In this document: positions 53,238 through 61,094 of the stretch, piece after piece
Layout: each line of letters begins with the position of its first letter
Position numbering within the stretch: the stretch's first letter is position 1
Assembly: GCF_001507855.1 (NCBI RefSeq)
Contig: NZ_LGEN01000005.1
Span: 62,001 to 126,000 of the forward strand
Length of the DNA stretch: 64,000 nt
Source: Halomonas sp. 54_146
GTDB taxonomy: Bacteria; Pseudomonadota; Gammaproteobacteria; Pseudomonadales; Halomonadaceae
Reading direction: 5' to 3'
The notes under the pieces: model-generated
What the model saw: only the letters and a program-made list of their open reading frames with translations
Told to the model about the DNA's origin: nothing
The model's database searches: none
Translations under genes and position numbers: made by a program

Positions 53238-55124
53238 ATGCAATACCATCTCAACGGCTTTCAGGCCGGTGACCCTAAGCGCTATGAAGCAGCCGGCACG
53301 CCTGCCGACTCCGGCCAGCTACCCGAAGAGGTTGATGTGCTGATCGTCGGTTCCGGTCCTGCCGGGCTGCTGCTGGCAGCGCAGCTCTCGACCTTTCCGG
53401 ATATCGTCACCCGCGTGGTGGAAAAGGCCGACGAAGCCCTCGAGGTGGGACGCGCTGACGGTATCGCCTGCCGCACCGTGGAGATGTTCGAGGCTTTTGG
53501 CCTGGCCGAGCGGATGACCAGTGAAGCCTATTGGATCAACGAGACCCACTTCTGGGGGCCGGCCCCCGGTGACAAGTCCCGCATCACCCGGCTCGGCCGC
53601 GTGCAGGACGTGCGCGATGGCCTCTCCGAGTTCCCCCATGTGATTGTCAACCAGGCTCGCCTGCTCGATTTCCTGCTGGAGTACATGCACCACTCCCCCA
53701 GCCGCCTGCAGGTCAACTATAGCCACGAGACCCTCGAAGTGAGTGTCCCCGAAAACCCCGATGAACGTGTCGCAGTAAGGCTCCAGACACCGGAGGGCGA
53801 GAAGACGGTTCGCGCTAGGTACGTGGTCGGCTGCGACGGTGCCCACAGCGTGGTGCGCGACTCCATCGGCCGCGTGCCCCAGGGCCATGGCGAGGACAAG
53901 GCCTGGGGCGTGATGGACGTGCTGGCGGTGACCGACTTCCCAGACATTCGCTTCAAGTGCACCATACAGTCCGCCGAGGCAGGCAACATCCTGCTGATCC
54001 CCCGCGAGGGCGGCTACATGGTCCGGCTCTATGTCGACATGGGCAACATCGCCCCGGACGCCTGGCTGACCAAGGAAGATGTGCTGGCCAAGGCCCAGGC
54101 GGTGCTGGCACCCTATAGCTTCGAGGTGAAGGAGACCGTCTGGTTCTCCGTCTATCGCGTCGGTCACCGGGTCACTGACAAGTTCGACGACGTCGACGAC
54201 GACCAGATGGAGAGCCGCACGCCGCGGGTCTTCATCGCCGGCGATGCCTGCCACACCCACACTGCCAAGGCCGGCCAGGGCATGAACGTCTCGATGCAGG
54301 ACACTTTCAACCTTGGCTGGAAGCTGATCTCGGTGCTCGAGGGGCGCAGCCCGGCGAGCCTGCTGCATACCTACAACGCCGAGCGCCATGTTATCGCCGA
54401 GAACCTGATCGAGATGGACACCCGCTGGTCACGGGCGATTGGTGCCGCCCAAGGTTCCGACGACCCCCAGGCCGCGATGAAGGGGCTGGCCGAGGTACAG
54501 CGCCAGTTCGTCACCAACAGCGAGTTCACCGCGGGGTTCGCCACCCACTACGCACCGGATCTGCTCACCGGTGACGACAGCCACCTGGCACTGGCCACCG
54601 GCTTCCCGCCCGGACGCCGCTTCCATTCGGCCGAGGTGATTCGGCTCGGCGACGCCAAGAAGGTTCATCTCGGGCACGTCCATCGCGCCGACGGCCGCTG
54701 GCGGCTCTACGCCTTCGCCGACATGGTCGACCCGAGAAGCCCTGGCTCACGCTTCAATGCCCTGATGGACTACCTGGCCAGCGACGCCTCGCCGATCCGC
54801 CGCTTCACCCCCCAAGGGGCTGACCCGGACGCGATCTTCGACGTCCACGGTATCATCCAGCAGTCCCATCTCGAAGTGGACTGGGTCGATATGCACAGCT
54901 TCCTCAAGCCGCACAAGGGCATCCTCGGGCTTCAGGACTATCAGAAGGCTCACGCCCCTGTGCTGGGTACCGATCAGGATATCTTCGACCTGCGCGGCAT
55001 CGACCGTGGCGCTGGTGCGCTGGTCGTGGTGCGGCCGGATCAGTACGTCGCGCTCGTACTCCCCTTGGATGCCCATGACGAACTCGCCGCCTACTTCGAC
55101 CGGTTCATGCTAAAAGCCCAGTAA
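53238..55124 (+). CDS. mobA: FAD-dependent 3-hydroxybenzoate 4-monooxygenase-like aromatic hydroxylase
   Basis: 628-aa class A flavoprotein monooxygenase of the phenol-2-monooxygenase/MobA type. FAD motif VLIVGSGPAGLLLAAQL near residue 34, substrate/FAD segment GRADGIACRTVEMFEAFGL, DG motif VVGCDGAHSVVRDSIG near 195, and GD motif IAGDACHTHTAKAGQGMNVSMQD near 335. The C-terminal thioredoxin-like dimerisation domain (about 450-628) is present. The closest type I recall is 3-hydroxybenzoate 4-hydroxylase, making protocatechuate; phenol hydroxylation is an alternative. Markedly GC-rich third positions compared with the adjoining TRAP genes. Confidence 0.85.
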   Translation: MQYHLNGFQAGDPKRYEAAGTPADSGQLPEEVDVLIVGSGPAGLLLAAQLSTFPDIVTRVVEKADEALEVGRADGIACRTVEMFEAFGLAERMTSEAYWINETHFWGPAPGDKSRITRLGRVQDVRDGLSEFPHVIVNQARLLDFLLEYMHHSPSRLQVNYSHETLEVSVPENPDERVAVRLQTPEGEKTVRARYVVGCDGAHSVVRDSIGRVPQGHGEDKAWGVMDVLAVTDFPDIRFKCTIQSAEAGNILLIPREGGYMVRLYVDMGNIAPDAWLTKEDVLAKAQAVLAPYSFEVKETVWFSVYRVGHRVTDKFDDVDDDQMESRTPRVFIAGDACHTHTAKAGQGMNVSMQDTFNLGWKLISVLEGRSPASLLHTYNAERHVIAENLIEMDTRWSRAIGAAQGSDDPQAAMKGLAEVQRQFVTNSEFTAGFATHYAPDLLTGDDSHLALATGFPPGRRFHSAEVIRLGDAKKVHLGHVHRADGRWRLYAFADMVDPRSPGSRFNALMDYLASDASPIRRFTPQGADPDAIFDVHGIIQQSHLEVDWVDMHSFLKPHKGILGLQDYQKAHAPVLGTDQDIFDLRGIDRGAGALVVVRPDQYVALVLPLDAHDELAAYFDRFMLKAQ

Positions 55125-55145
55125 ATAGACGTGACGGGCACCACG

Positions 55146-55183
55146 GATAACGCTCTTTGCCCAGTTGGGTAGGGAGCGTTATC
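55146..55183 (+). terminator. Hairpin after mobA
   Basis: Perfect 10-bp stem GATAACGCTC / GAGCGTTATC with an inner CCCA/TGGG pairing in the loop, 22 nt after the stop; no T-run follows. Confidence 0.65.
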
Positions 55184-55210
55184 GACCTTCGGTTAATTGA
55201 TCATTAATGT

Positions 55211-55242
55211 GATTATCACAATACTGATCTACATCAAAATCT
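55211..55242 (+). promoter_or_regulatory. Shared box upstream of dctP
   Basis: GATTATCACAATACTGATC then TACATCAAAAT. The TCACAATACTGA core plus CTA and CAAAAT repeats the mobA upstream sequence. It includes the small palindrome TGTGATTATCACA. A TTGATC -35 with 17-bp spacing to AATACT may be the promoter. Confidence 0.6.
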
Positions 55243-55351
55243 TACTCATTTAGCACGATTTAACCATCCGCGCGGAGCGAGCCCTGCCCGAACCGCACGT
55301 TTTTTGCAATGTAAGACAAAGCGTTACCCCCCGATAACCACGAGGCTCACA

Positions 55352-56365
55352 ATGATAACTAAGACTCGCTTGAGCGATTTCTCAAAAAAAACCCTGCTTT
55401 CCACGGTGTTATTAGCCACTGGTGCCGCCGCTAGCGCACAAGCACTGGCAACAGAGCTGCGCTTAGGCATGATTACACCGCCCCAGCATATTTGGACACA
55501 AACCGCTGAGCGTTTCGCAGAATCGGTTGCTGAACAAAGTAACGGCGAGCTCACCGTCGAGCTCTTTCCCTCTGGACAAATGGGCGATGAGTCGGCCATG
55601 TTCACCCAAATGGAAACGGGACTACTGGACATGGGTATTATGACAGCAGCGCTCACCAGCCAACGCGAACCCTCTATTGTCGGCTGGTTTACGCCGTTTC
55701 AATTTGACAGCGTAGAACAAGCGGCCAAGGCTACCGAGACAGATGCTGCCCAGCAGATGCTTGCGAACCTTGAGAGCAAAGGGCTGCACGCATTCGGCTA
55801 TACCTTTGCGGGAATGCGCCACATGCTTATGCGCGAAAGCGCTGTAGAAAGTGCCGAGGATGTTAGCGGCAAAAACATGCGTATTATCCCGTTCGCGGCG
55901 ATGAATACCTGGTGGCGTGCCATTGAAGCTAGGCCAACTCCCATTAGCCTGCCAGATGTTTATCAAGGCCTGCAAAACGGCATGCTTGACGGTGTGGATA
56001 TCGACCTTGATGCCTTAGTCGGCTCAGGCTTCTACGAAGTGGCGGAGCACCTAACGCTCACCAGCCACATGGCATTTCCTGCTGTGTCGGTGATGAGCCA
56101 AGCCTCACGTGCATCGCTTAGCGAGACAGAACGCCAGCTAGTGGATACCGCCATGAAAGATGCACTTGCCTGGGGTATTGACGCACAAATTGAAGCGGAA
56201 GCACGCAATCGCGCCATGCTCGAAGAGCGTATTAATGTGGTCGAGCTAGCGGATGCTGAAAGCGTGTTTAGCACCGCCAACCAAGCCTTCGCTGAGCGCT
56301 TTGGCGACCATCCACTTATCCAAGCCTTTCAACAGCAGTCTAACGAACTCCTTAACGCTGAATAA
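55352..56365 (+). CDS. dctP: TRAP transporter solute-binding protein (DctP family)
   Basis: 337 aa from ATG 55352 (GAGG 6 nt upstream; the track starts 16 codons earlier). Signal peptide with TLLSTVLLATGAAASAQALA, then the DctP domain: ITPPQHIWTQTAERFAESVAEQSNG, FPSGQMGDESAMFTQMETG, and the carboxylate-contact region GKNMRIIPFAAMNTWWRAIEARPTPISLPDVYQGLQNG. Periplasmic binding protein for a small organic acid. Context (mobA upstream with a shared regulatory box) suggests an aromatic acid such as 3-hydroxybenzoate. Confidence 0.9.
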   Translation: MITKTRLSDFSKKTLLSTVLLATGAAASAQALATELRLGMITPPQHIWTQTAERFAESVAEQSNGELTVELFPSGQMGDESAMFTQMETGLLDMGIMTAALTSQREPSIVGWFTPFQFDSVEQAAKATETDAAQQMLANLESKGLHAFGYTFAGMRHMLMRESAVESAEDVSGKNMRIIPFAAMNTWWRAIEARPTPISLPDVYQGLQNGMLDGVDIDLDALVGSGFYEVAEHLTLTSHMAFPAVSVMSQASRASLSETERQLVDTAMKDALAWGIDAQIEAEARNRAMLEERINVVELADAESVFSTANQAFAERFGDHPLIQAFQQQSNELLNAE

Positions 56366-56374
56366 AAATGCGTC

Positions 56375-56392
56375 GGGGCGCAGCTGCGCCCC
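56375..56392 (+). terminator. Intra-operon hairpin between dctP and dctQ
   Basis: Perfect 18-bp palindrome GGGGCGCAGCTGCGCCCC starting 10 nt after the dctP stop. No T-run; the expected effect is to stabilise dctP mRNA so that binding protein exceeds permease. Confidence 0.7.
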
Positions 56393-56418
56393 GTTCTGCC
56401 CCCGCAAGGAGTCCCCTC

Positions 56419-56937
56419 ATGCACTCTCCCTGTGAAACATGGCTTACCCGCGCAAGCCAACGCTTAGCACGCGTTGAGCAATTTGCGTGCAGCGGGCTTA
56501 TCGTCGCCTTTAGCGTACTGTTAATGATGAATGTTATCGCCCGCTATGTGTTTAATAGCCCGCTATATTTTGCTAACGAACTCGCCGTTTATATATTGAT
56601 TTGGATGGCATTTCTGGCAGTGTCTATTGCCATTCATCATGACCAGCATGTGCGTCTGACCATGCTGATAGGCATCCTGCCAAAAACCGTTCAGCGCACG
56701 TGTTATTGGGTAACTGAACTACTTTGCCTGACCATTTTAGCGACAATATTGTGGTTCGCTATCGCTTGGCTACGCTCGCCTTCGGTCAGCTACGACATTG
56801 CCATTACCTTGGATTGGCCAAAATGGCATTTCTACCTCATCGTGCCGCTTTTCTGTGCCACATCGATATTCCACCTCATCGCTAGGCTTTCAGATCGCTC
56901 ACGCGTGAACTTTATTCTAGCTACCGACGAGGAATGA
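56419..56937 (+). CDS. dctQ: TRAP transporter small permease (DctQ family)
   Basis: 172 aa from ATG 56419 (AAGGAG 7 nt upstream; the track start 56368 lies inside the hairpin). Four membrane helices (about residues 23-43, 53-72, 92-115, 133-155). NVIARYVFNSPLYFANELAVYILIWMAFLAVSIAIHHDQHVRL is the DctQ signature. Membrane partner of DctM. Confidence 0.9.
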   Translation: MHSPCETWLTRASQRLARVEQFACSGLIVAFSVLLMMNVIARYVFNSPLYFANELAVYILIWMAFLAVSIAIHHDQHVRLTMLIGILPKTVQRTCYWVTELLCLTILATILWFAIAWLRSPSVSYDIAITLDWPKWHFYLIVPLFCATSIFHLIARLSDRSRVNFILATDEE

Positions 56938-56941
56938 ACGA

Positions 56942-58201
56942 ATGACGCTTGTCGCCTTTTTGGTGTTGATGCTACTTGGCATGCCCATTGCTTTTGTCCT
57001 ACTGGGTTCAACGCTCACTTTTATCCTTACATCTGGTAACTACCGTCTGCTGGAAAACTTGCCCCAGGTAATTTTTAGCTCGTTAGATGTGTTTGACTTG
57101 CTGGCAATACCGCTTTTTATTCTGCTAGGCGAAGTCATGAACGAGGGCGGCATAACCCGGCGCATTATCACCGCGGCGCGTGCTTGGTTTGCCTGGGTTC
57201 CTCATAGCATTGCCTATGTGTCGCTCACTTCAAACTTAATGCTCGCTTCTATTATGGGCTCGGCCACGGCGCAAATCGCCATTATGAGCCGAGTGATGAC
57301 CCCGGAAATGGAGCGTGACGGCTACGACAGAGGCTTTGCTGCTGCGCTGACGGCTGGGGCTGGCCTGCTAGGCCCCATTATTCCGCCTTCGATGGTGTTT
57401 ATTATTTATGGGGTCATTGCCCAGGTATCAATCGGCGCCATGTTTATGGGCGGCATTCTCCCTGGGCTGGTGCTGTTTGTATTAATCAGCGGGCTAATTG
57501 CGATCATTGCACGCCGCGCACGTAAAACCCCCACCGGCGAGCGAGAAAGCATTCCTTTGTGGAACGCCACGCGCAGCGCCCTATTCACTCTCAGTATTCC
57601 TGTTGTGATTGTGGGCGGCATCGCGTTTGGTGTTGTCACGCCAACGGAGTCTGCAGCGGCCGCTACTTTAATGGCGGTAGTGATTGGCAGCGTGTTCTTT
57701 CGCGAATTAAAGTGGGGGCAGCTGCCAGGGGTATTGAGCCGAACAGCCCGCAATACCGCCATCGTGCTGTTTTTGATTGCCGCCGCCAAGGCCTTTGGGT
57801 GGGTGCTGGTTTATAATCAAATTCCCCAGCAGGTCGCTGAATTGTTGCAAAACACCACCGAAAGTCCGTTGGTGTTTATGCTGCTGGTTTTTGTGATGCT
57901 GATATTAGTGGGGATGGTGCTTGACGGCATTGCCGCGCTGATCATTTTAGTGCCGATTTTACTGCCAGTCGCACAACAGAGCTATGGCATTGACCCGGTT
58001 CACTTCGGGATAGTCACCTGCATGACGCTAAGCTTAGGGTTATTAACACCACCGGTTGGGGCTGGCCTCTATGTGGCCTCGGCCATTAGCAACGTCAGTT
58101 TGCCCCGCATCACGAAATGGATATTTCCATTCATTATCGCGGCCTGCCTCGTCATTCTAGCGGTGATCTTTAACCCATGGATGGTGAACCTACTCAGCTA
58201 A
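56942..58201 (+). CDS. dctM: TRAP transporter large permease (DctM family)
   Basis: 419 aa, about twelve helices, sodium-driven transport subunit. Family motifs LLGMPIAFVLLGS, LFILLGEVMNEGGITRRI, GSATAQIAIMSRVMTPEMERDGYDRGFAAALTAGAGLLGPIIPPSM and LGLLTPPVGAGLYVASAI. Starts 4 bp after dctQ, so translation is coupled. Followed by a strong terminator. Confidence 0.95.
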   Translation: MTLVAFLVLMLLGMPIAFVLLGSTLTFILTSGNYRLLENLPQVIFSSLDVFDLLAIPLFILLGEVMNEGGITRRIITAARAWFAWVPHSIAYVSLTSNLMLASIMGSATAQIAIMSRVMTPEMERDGYDRGFAAALTAGAGLLGPIIPPSMVFIIYGVIAQVSIGAMFMGGILPGLVLFVLISGLIAIIARRARKTPTGERESIPLWNATRSALFTLSIPVVIVGGIAFGVVTPTESAAAATLMAVVIGSVFFRELKWGQLPGVLSRTARNTAIVLFLIAAAKAFGWVLVYNQIPQQVAELLQNTTESPLVFMLLVFVMLILVGMVLDGIAALIILVPILLPVAQQSYGIDPVHFGIVTCMTLSLGLLTPPVGAGLYVASAISNVSLPRITKWIFPFIIAACLVILAVIFNPWMVNLLS

Positions 58202-58232
58202 CACCTTCATTGATTTTTTTGGCCGCATCTTC

Positions 58233-58260
58233 TGCCCAGCCCTTCAAGGCTGGGCAATTT
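58233..58260 (+). terminator. Terminator after the TRAP operon
   Basis: Perfect stem TGCCCAGCC / GGCTGGGCA, loop CTTCAA, then ATTT; 31 nt after dctM. Confidence 0.8.
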
Positions 58261-58261
58261 C

Positions 58262-58306
58262 TATGCTGATAGTTTTTATGCCGATAGTTTTTATGCTGAT
58301 AGTTTT
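58262..58306 (+). repeat. 15-bp tandem repeat x3 upstream of the MarR gene
   Basis: Units TATGCTGATAGTTTT, TATGCCGATAGTTTT and TATGCTGATAGTTTT plus a partial fourth copy, between the TRAP terminator and the MarR-family gene. Confidence 0.88.
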
Positions 58307-58393
58307 TATATCAGCAGTGCCTACTTCCGTGACTTCTGCTATGGTCGCGGCGTGTTTTCACTCACGATAGCCCTCATCAACGAAAAAATTGAT

Positions 58394-58867
58394 ATGACAC
58401 GCTCTCCTCTTTCTGAAGCTTTTGACCTGCCCGGCAATTTGTTGCGGCGCTGCCACCAAATTAGCGTGGCGATTTTTTTGCGCAAGTGTGAATCGCTCAA
58501 CCTTACCCAGCTGCAATATATTATTCTTTCCGCGCTTGAAGAGATGGGCACCAGCGACCAAGTGACCTTGGGCGGGTATACCGCACTAGATCGCAATACG
58601 GTGGCAGTGGTAGTGCGCAAACTGGAAGAACGGGGGCTTGTCTCGCGCCACCGAAACCCTGAAGACCGCCGCTCCATGGTGGTACAGCTAACCCAAGAGG
58701 GAGAGCGGCTACGCGCCGCGGCAGAACCTGCCGTGGAAGAAGTGCAAAAAGAAATATTGGCACCGCTCGCCCCAGACGAGCAGCAAGCGCTGCTTACGCT
58801 GTTACAAACATTAGCGAACGCCAATAACCATTTAAGCCGCGTGCCTGTACGCTTGAATGAAGAGTAA
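58394..58867 (+). CDS. MarR-family transcriptional regulator
   Basis: 157 aa from ATG 58394 (MTRSPLSEAFDLPG); the track opens at a GTG 42 nt earlier, and neither start has a strong ribosome site. Winged HTH: LTQLQYIILSALEEMG, TLGGYTALDRNTVAVVVRKLEERGLVSRHRNPEDRRSMVVQLT. MarR proteins often bind aromatic acids or their CoA esters. Its place after the mobA-TRAP genes makes it the candidate regulator of the box shared by mobA and dctP. Confidence 0.9.
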   Translation: MTRSPLSEAFDLPGNLLRRCHQISVAIFLRKCESLNLTQLQYIILSALEEMGTSDQVTLGGYTALDRNTVAVVVRKLEERGLVSRHRNPEDRRSMVVQLTQEGERLRAAAEPAVEEVQKEILAPLAPDEQQALLTLLQTLANANNHLSRVPVRLNEE

Positions 58868-58916
58868 ACCGAGCGCTCCTGTATGTTTGTATGTTTGGTG
58901 AGTGCCTTCTGCGCGG

Positions 58917-59318
58917 TTAAACAAACACCGCACGCCCCGTCACCCTGATTTCACCTTCGGTTTCTTTGGCGACAAAATCGACAGCAATACCGTCAACAGC
59001 AATACCGTCACCATCATCGGTGCGTTGCGCCGTGCAAACCCCCGATACCGTTAAGCGCGTACCAACGCTCATTGGGGCCACAAAGCGGCACGATATAGTG
59101 ATCAATCGACGCCCTTTCATTTCACCAATCAACCAGTGGCCGATGTCCGTCATAGAAAGCATCCCGTGACAAATGACCCCAGGGTGGCCAGCCTTTACAG
59201 CCTGCGCATGATCACCATGTATAGGGTTCAGGTCTCCCGAGAGTGCCGCATAACTATCAAGCTCACCTTGATGCATCGTGCGTAACGCTGCTGGATTCAA
59301 CCGCTCTGCACGCTTCAT
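58917..59318 (-). CDS. MaoC-like hot-dog dehydratase
   Basis: 133 aa. MaoC/R-hydratase signature SGDLNPIHGDHAQAVKAGHPGVICHGMLSM (about residues 28-57) with the catalytic Asp and His. Likely hydrates or dehydrates an acyl-CoA. The start overlaps the stop of the upstream hot-dog gene by 4 bp, so the pair forms a two-chain hydratase. The DDGDGIAVDGIAVDFV segment contains a small in-frame duplication (GIAVD twice). Confidence 0.88.
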   Translation of the reverse strand: MKRAERLNPAALRTMHQGELDSYAALSGDLNPIHGDHAQAVKAGHPGVICHGMLSMTDIGHWLIGEMKGRRLITISCRFVAPMSVGTRLTVSGVCTAQRTDDGDGIAVDGIAVDFVAKETEGEIRVTGRAVFV

Positions 59319-59779
59319 ACCAGGGTGGCCTTGATGGCGTAAACGGTTCGGCTGCTCACTGCTAAGCGTTCTTTAACCAGGAATCGGCTTTCCTTGCCAA
59401 AAAAACACACGTGACTGCTCGCCTTCCAGCTCACATCTAGCAGCACGGATTCTACCGTCACAAGATCCCCACAGCGTAATGCGCTGTGGTAAGTGAAGGA
59501 CTGCTCGCCATGAAGCAGGCAGTTCGCCTCGACCTGTAAAAGGTTCGCCATCGTGGCCACAACACCGGCATCCATCTCCAGCGAAAAAGCAAAGGTGGGT
59601 AACGCTGGCCCGATATCATCACAAACACTTCCCTGCTGTGGCCTTTCTACTTGCGGCTCTTGTCGCCGCTCGCCCAAAAAGTCGAGATAGCGAACCACGC
59701 GATCGCGCTCAATATAGGCCTGAAAAACCGGAAATTTATGCCCTTCTAGCGTCAACCAGCGCTGATTGAATCGCATCAT
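59315..59779 (-). CDS. FAS1-like dehydratase / MaoC N-terminal half protein
   Basis: 154 aa from ATG 59779 (GAGG about 8 nt upstream; the track start is a GTG further up). Hot-dog fold lacking the MaoC catalytic signature, with EGHKFPVFQAYIERDRVVRYLDFLGE and GEQSFTYHSALRCGDLVTVES as in FAS1-like N-terminal dehydratase domains. Pairs with the downstream MaoC-like chain. Probably belongs to the broken CoA-thioester pathway cluster just upstream. Confidence 0.78.
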   Translation of the reverse strand: MMRFNQRWLTLEGHKFPVFQAYIERDRVVRYLDFLGERRQEPQVERPQQGSVCDDIGPALPTFAFSLEMDAGVVATMANLLQVEANCLLHGEQSFTYHSALRCGDLVTVESVLLDVSWKASSHVCFFGKESRFLVKERLAVSSRTVYAIKATLV

Positions 59780-59828
59780 GAGTATTCGCCTCACTTATCG
59801 CGACGATTTTTCACAGACTGGGCTAGAT

Positions 59829-59931
59829 TCATCGCCAGCCACCAGCGACACGAATAGCCTCGCCGGTAATGACGACAATGCGCTGGCCGTTTTCCCTGTT
59901 ACTCATTAGCTTTCCTAGAGGACTCGTTGCG
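59829..59931 (-). pseudogene. 3-prime remnant of an SDR gene
   Basis: About 34 codons ending in a TGA stop read SPLGKLMSNRENGQRI then VVITGEAIRVAGGWR. The TGEAIRVAGG end is the usual SDR C-terminus (TGQxIxVxGG), but no body of the protein is present: upstream, the sequence changes directly into livG. Interpreted as the far end of a deletion. Confidence 0.65.
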
Positions 59932-60572
59932 CTCGCACAACCGGCTAACCACGCTGAGGTTGTGTTCTACCATCAGCACTGTACGCCCCCTGCTACGCGA
60001 CGAATCAGCTCAACGATACGATCGACATCCTCGGCCCCCATCCCCTGCGTAGGTTCGTCGAGAAGCATTACCGTCGGCTCTAGCGCCAAGGTGGTGGCGA
60101 TTTCCAGCGCCCGCTTGCGGCCATAAGGCATCTCTACTGTCAGTACATCGGCGTACTCACGCAGGCCGACTTCATCCAGCAGCTCAAGTGCTCGCTCGTT
60201 GAGGTGATCAAGGCTTTTTTCGGATTTCCAGAAGTGAAAGGAGGTGCCTAGCTTGCGCTGGAGCGCTACGCGCACATTCTCAAGCGCGGTCATGTGCGCG
60301 AACACTGCAGATATCTGGAAAGAGCGCACCAACCCCAAGCGCGCAATGTCGTTGGCCTTCATCCCGGTAATCGGCTTACCGCGGTAAAGGATTTCGCCAC
60401 GGGTGGGCGGCAGAAACTTCGTGAGCAGGTTGAAAACGGTTGTTTTACCGGCCCCGTTTGGGCCTATCAGGGCATGGATATGCCCTTCCTCAACATGCAG
60501 ATCAATGTTGTCCACCGCAGTGAACCCGCGAAACTGTTTGGTTAGATTGCGTACTTCAAGAATGGCGCTCAT
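59932..60572 (-). pseudogene. livG: Truncated, frameshifted branched-chain amino-acid-type ABC ATPase
   Basis: From ATG 60572 (AGGGGG 5 nt upstream) the ORF encodes a LivG-like ATPase: Walker A IGPNGAGKTT, LivG insert TRGEILYRGKPITGMKANDIARLGLVRSFQ, signature MPYGRKRALEIATTLAL, Walker B LLDEPTQGMG. The frame breaks at a run of five C on plus (59996-60000), where six would restore RRVAGG-RTVLMVEHNLSVVSRLCE. After that Cys the homology ends and the SDR tail begins, so about 45 C-terminal residues are gone. Probably non-functional. Confidence 0.8.
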
Positions 60573-61094
60573 CAGACCCCCTTTGTGATTATTGGACATT
60601 CGTCAGGGTTGTTAAATGAGTCTAGGGGCATTGCCAACTATGTCAACATGTATACATATAAATAAGTAAAAAATTTATTATGGCGATTGACGCTTTCTAG
60701 CCAGCTCCCTCTTAGTAACAACTAGTTGATTAAAACATCACCGCATGGGCATGCCGCAACCGCACGACCTACATTGCTGGCCGACCACCTTAAAGCGACC
60801 AAAAAGCCTATAGTCACGCCATATTTGCTATATACCACCCCTTATTCACTGCCAAATCGTGGCTTACCAACATCATGCAATGGCAGAAAAATAAAAAACT
60901 CCTGACAAGCAGCTGTCTTAAATAACATCTCTCATTTTCTCCACTTTCATAGCCAAATTATTTCTCATAAAAATAAAAGACAACATATTGACATAAATAC
61001 CACCGTAGCCTAACTTTCTTCCAAGGCACCCTGTAACGGCGGTGCCCATCAACATCCAAAACTAACAATGAACAATTAATTTTCAGGAGGTTGC
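60573..61094. other. AT-rich control region between livG remnant and aliA
   Basis: 520 bp without a gene. It holds a perfect palindrome ATGTATACAT (60648-60657) that would suit a TetR- or GntR-type operator, and a sigma-70-like promoter near aliA. No ORF of note. Confidence 0.6.
60988..61016 (+). promoter_or_regulatory. Candidate promoter of the aliA-badH-badI operon
   Basis: TTGACA, 17-bp spacer, TAACTT, about 80 nt upstream of the aliA start. The -35 is perfect and the -10 is poor, which fits an activator-dependent promoter. Confidence 0.5.

Noticed and set aside
59869-60126. 85-codon plus-strand ORF over the livG remnant
   Set aside because: Antisense shadow of the ABC ATPase remnant.
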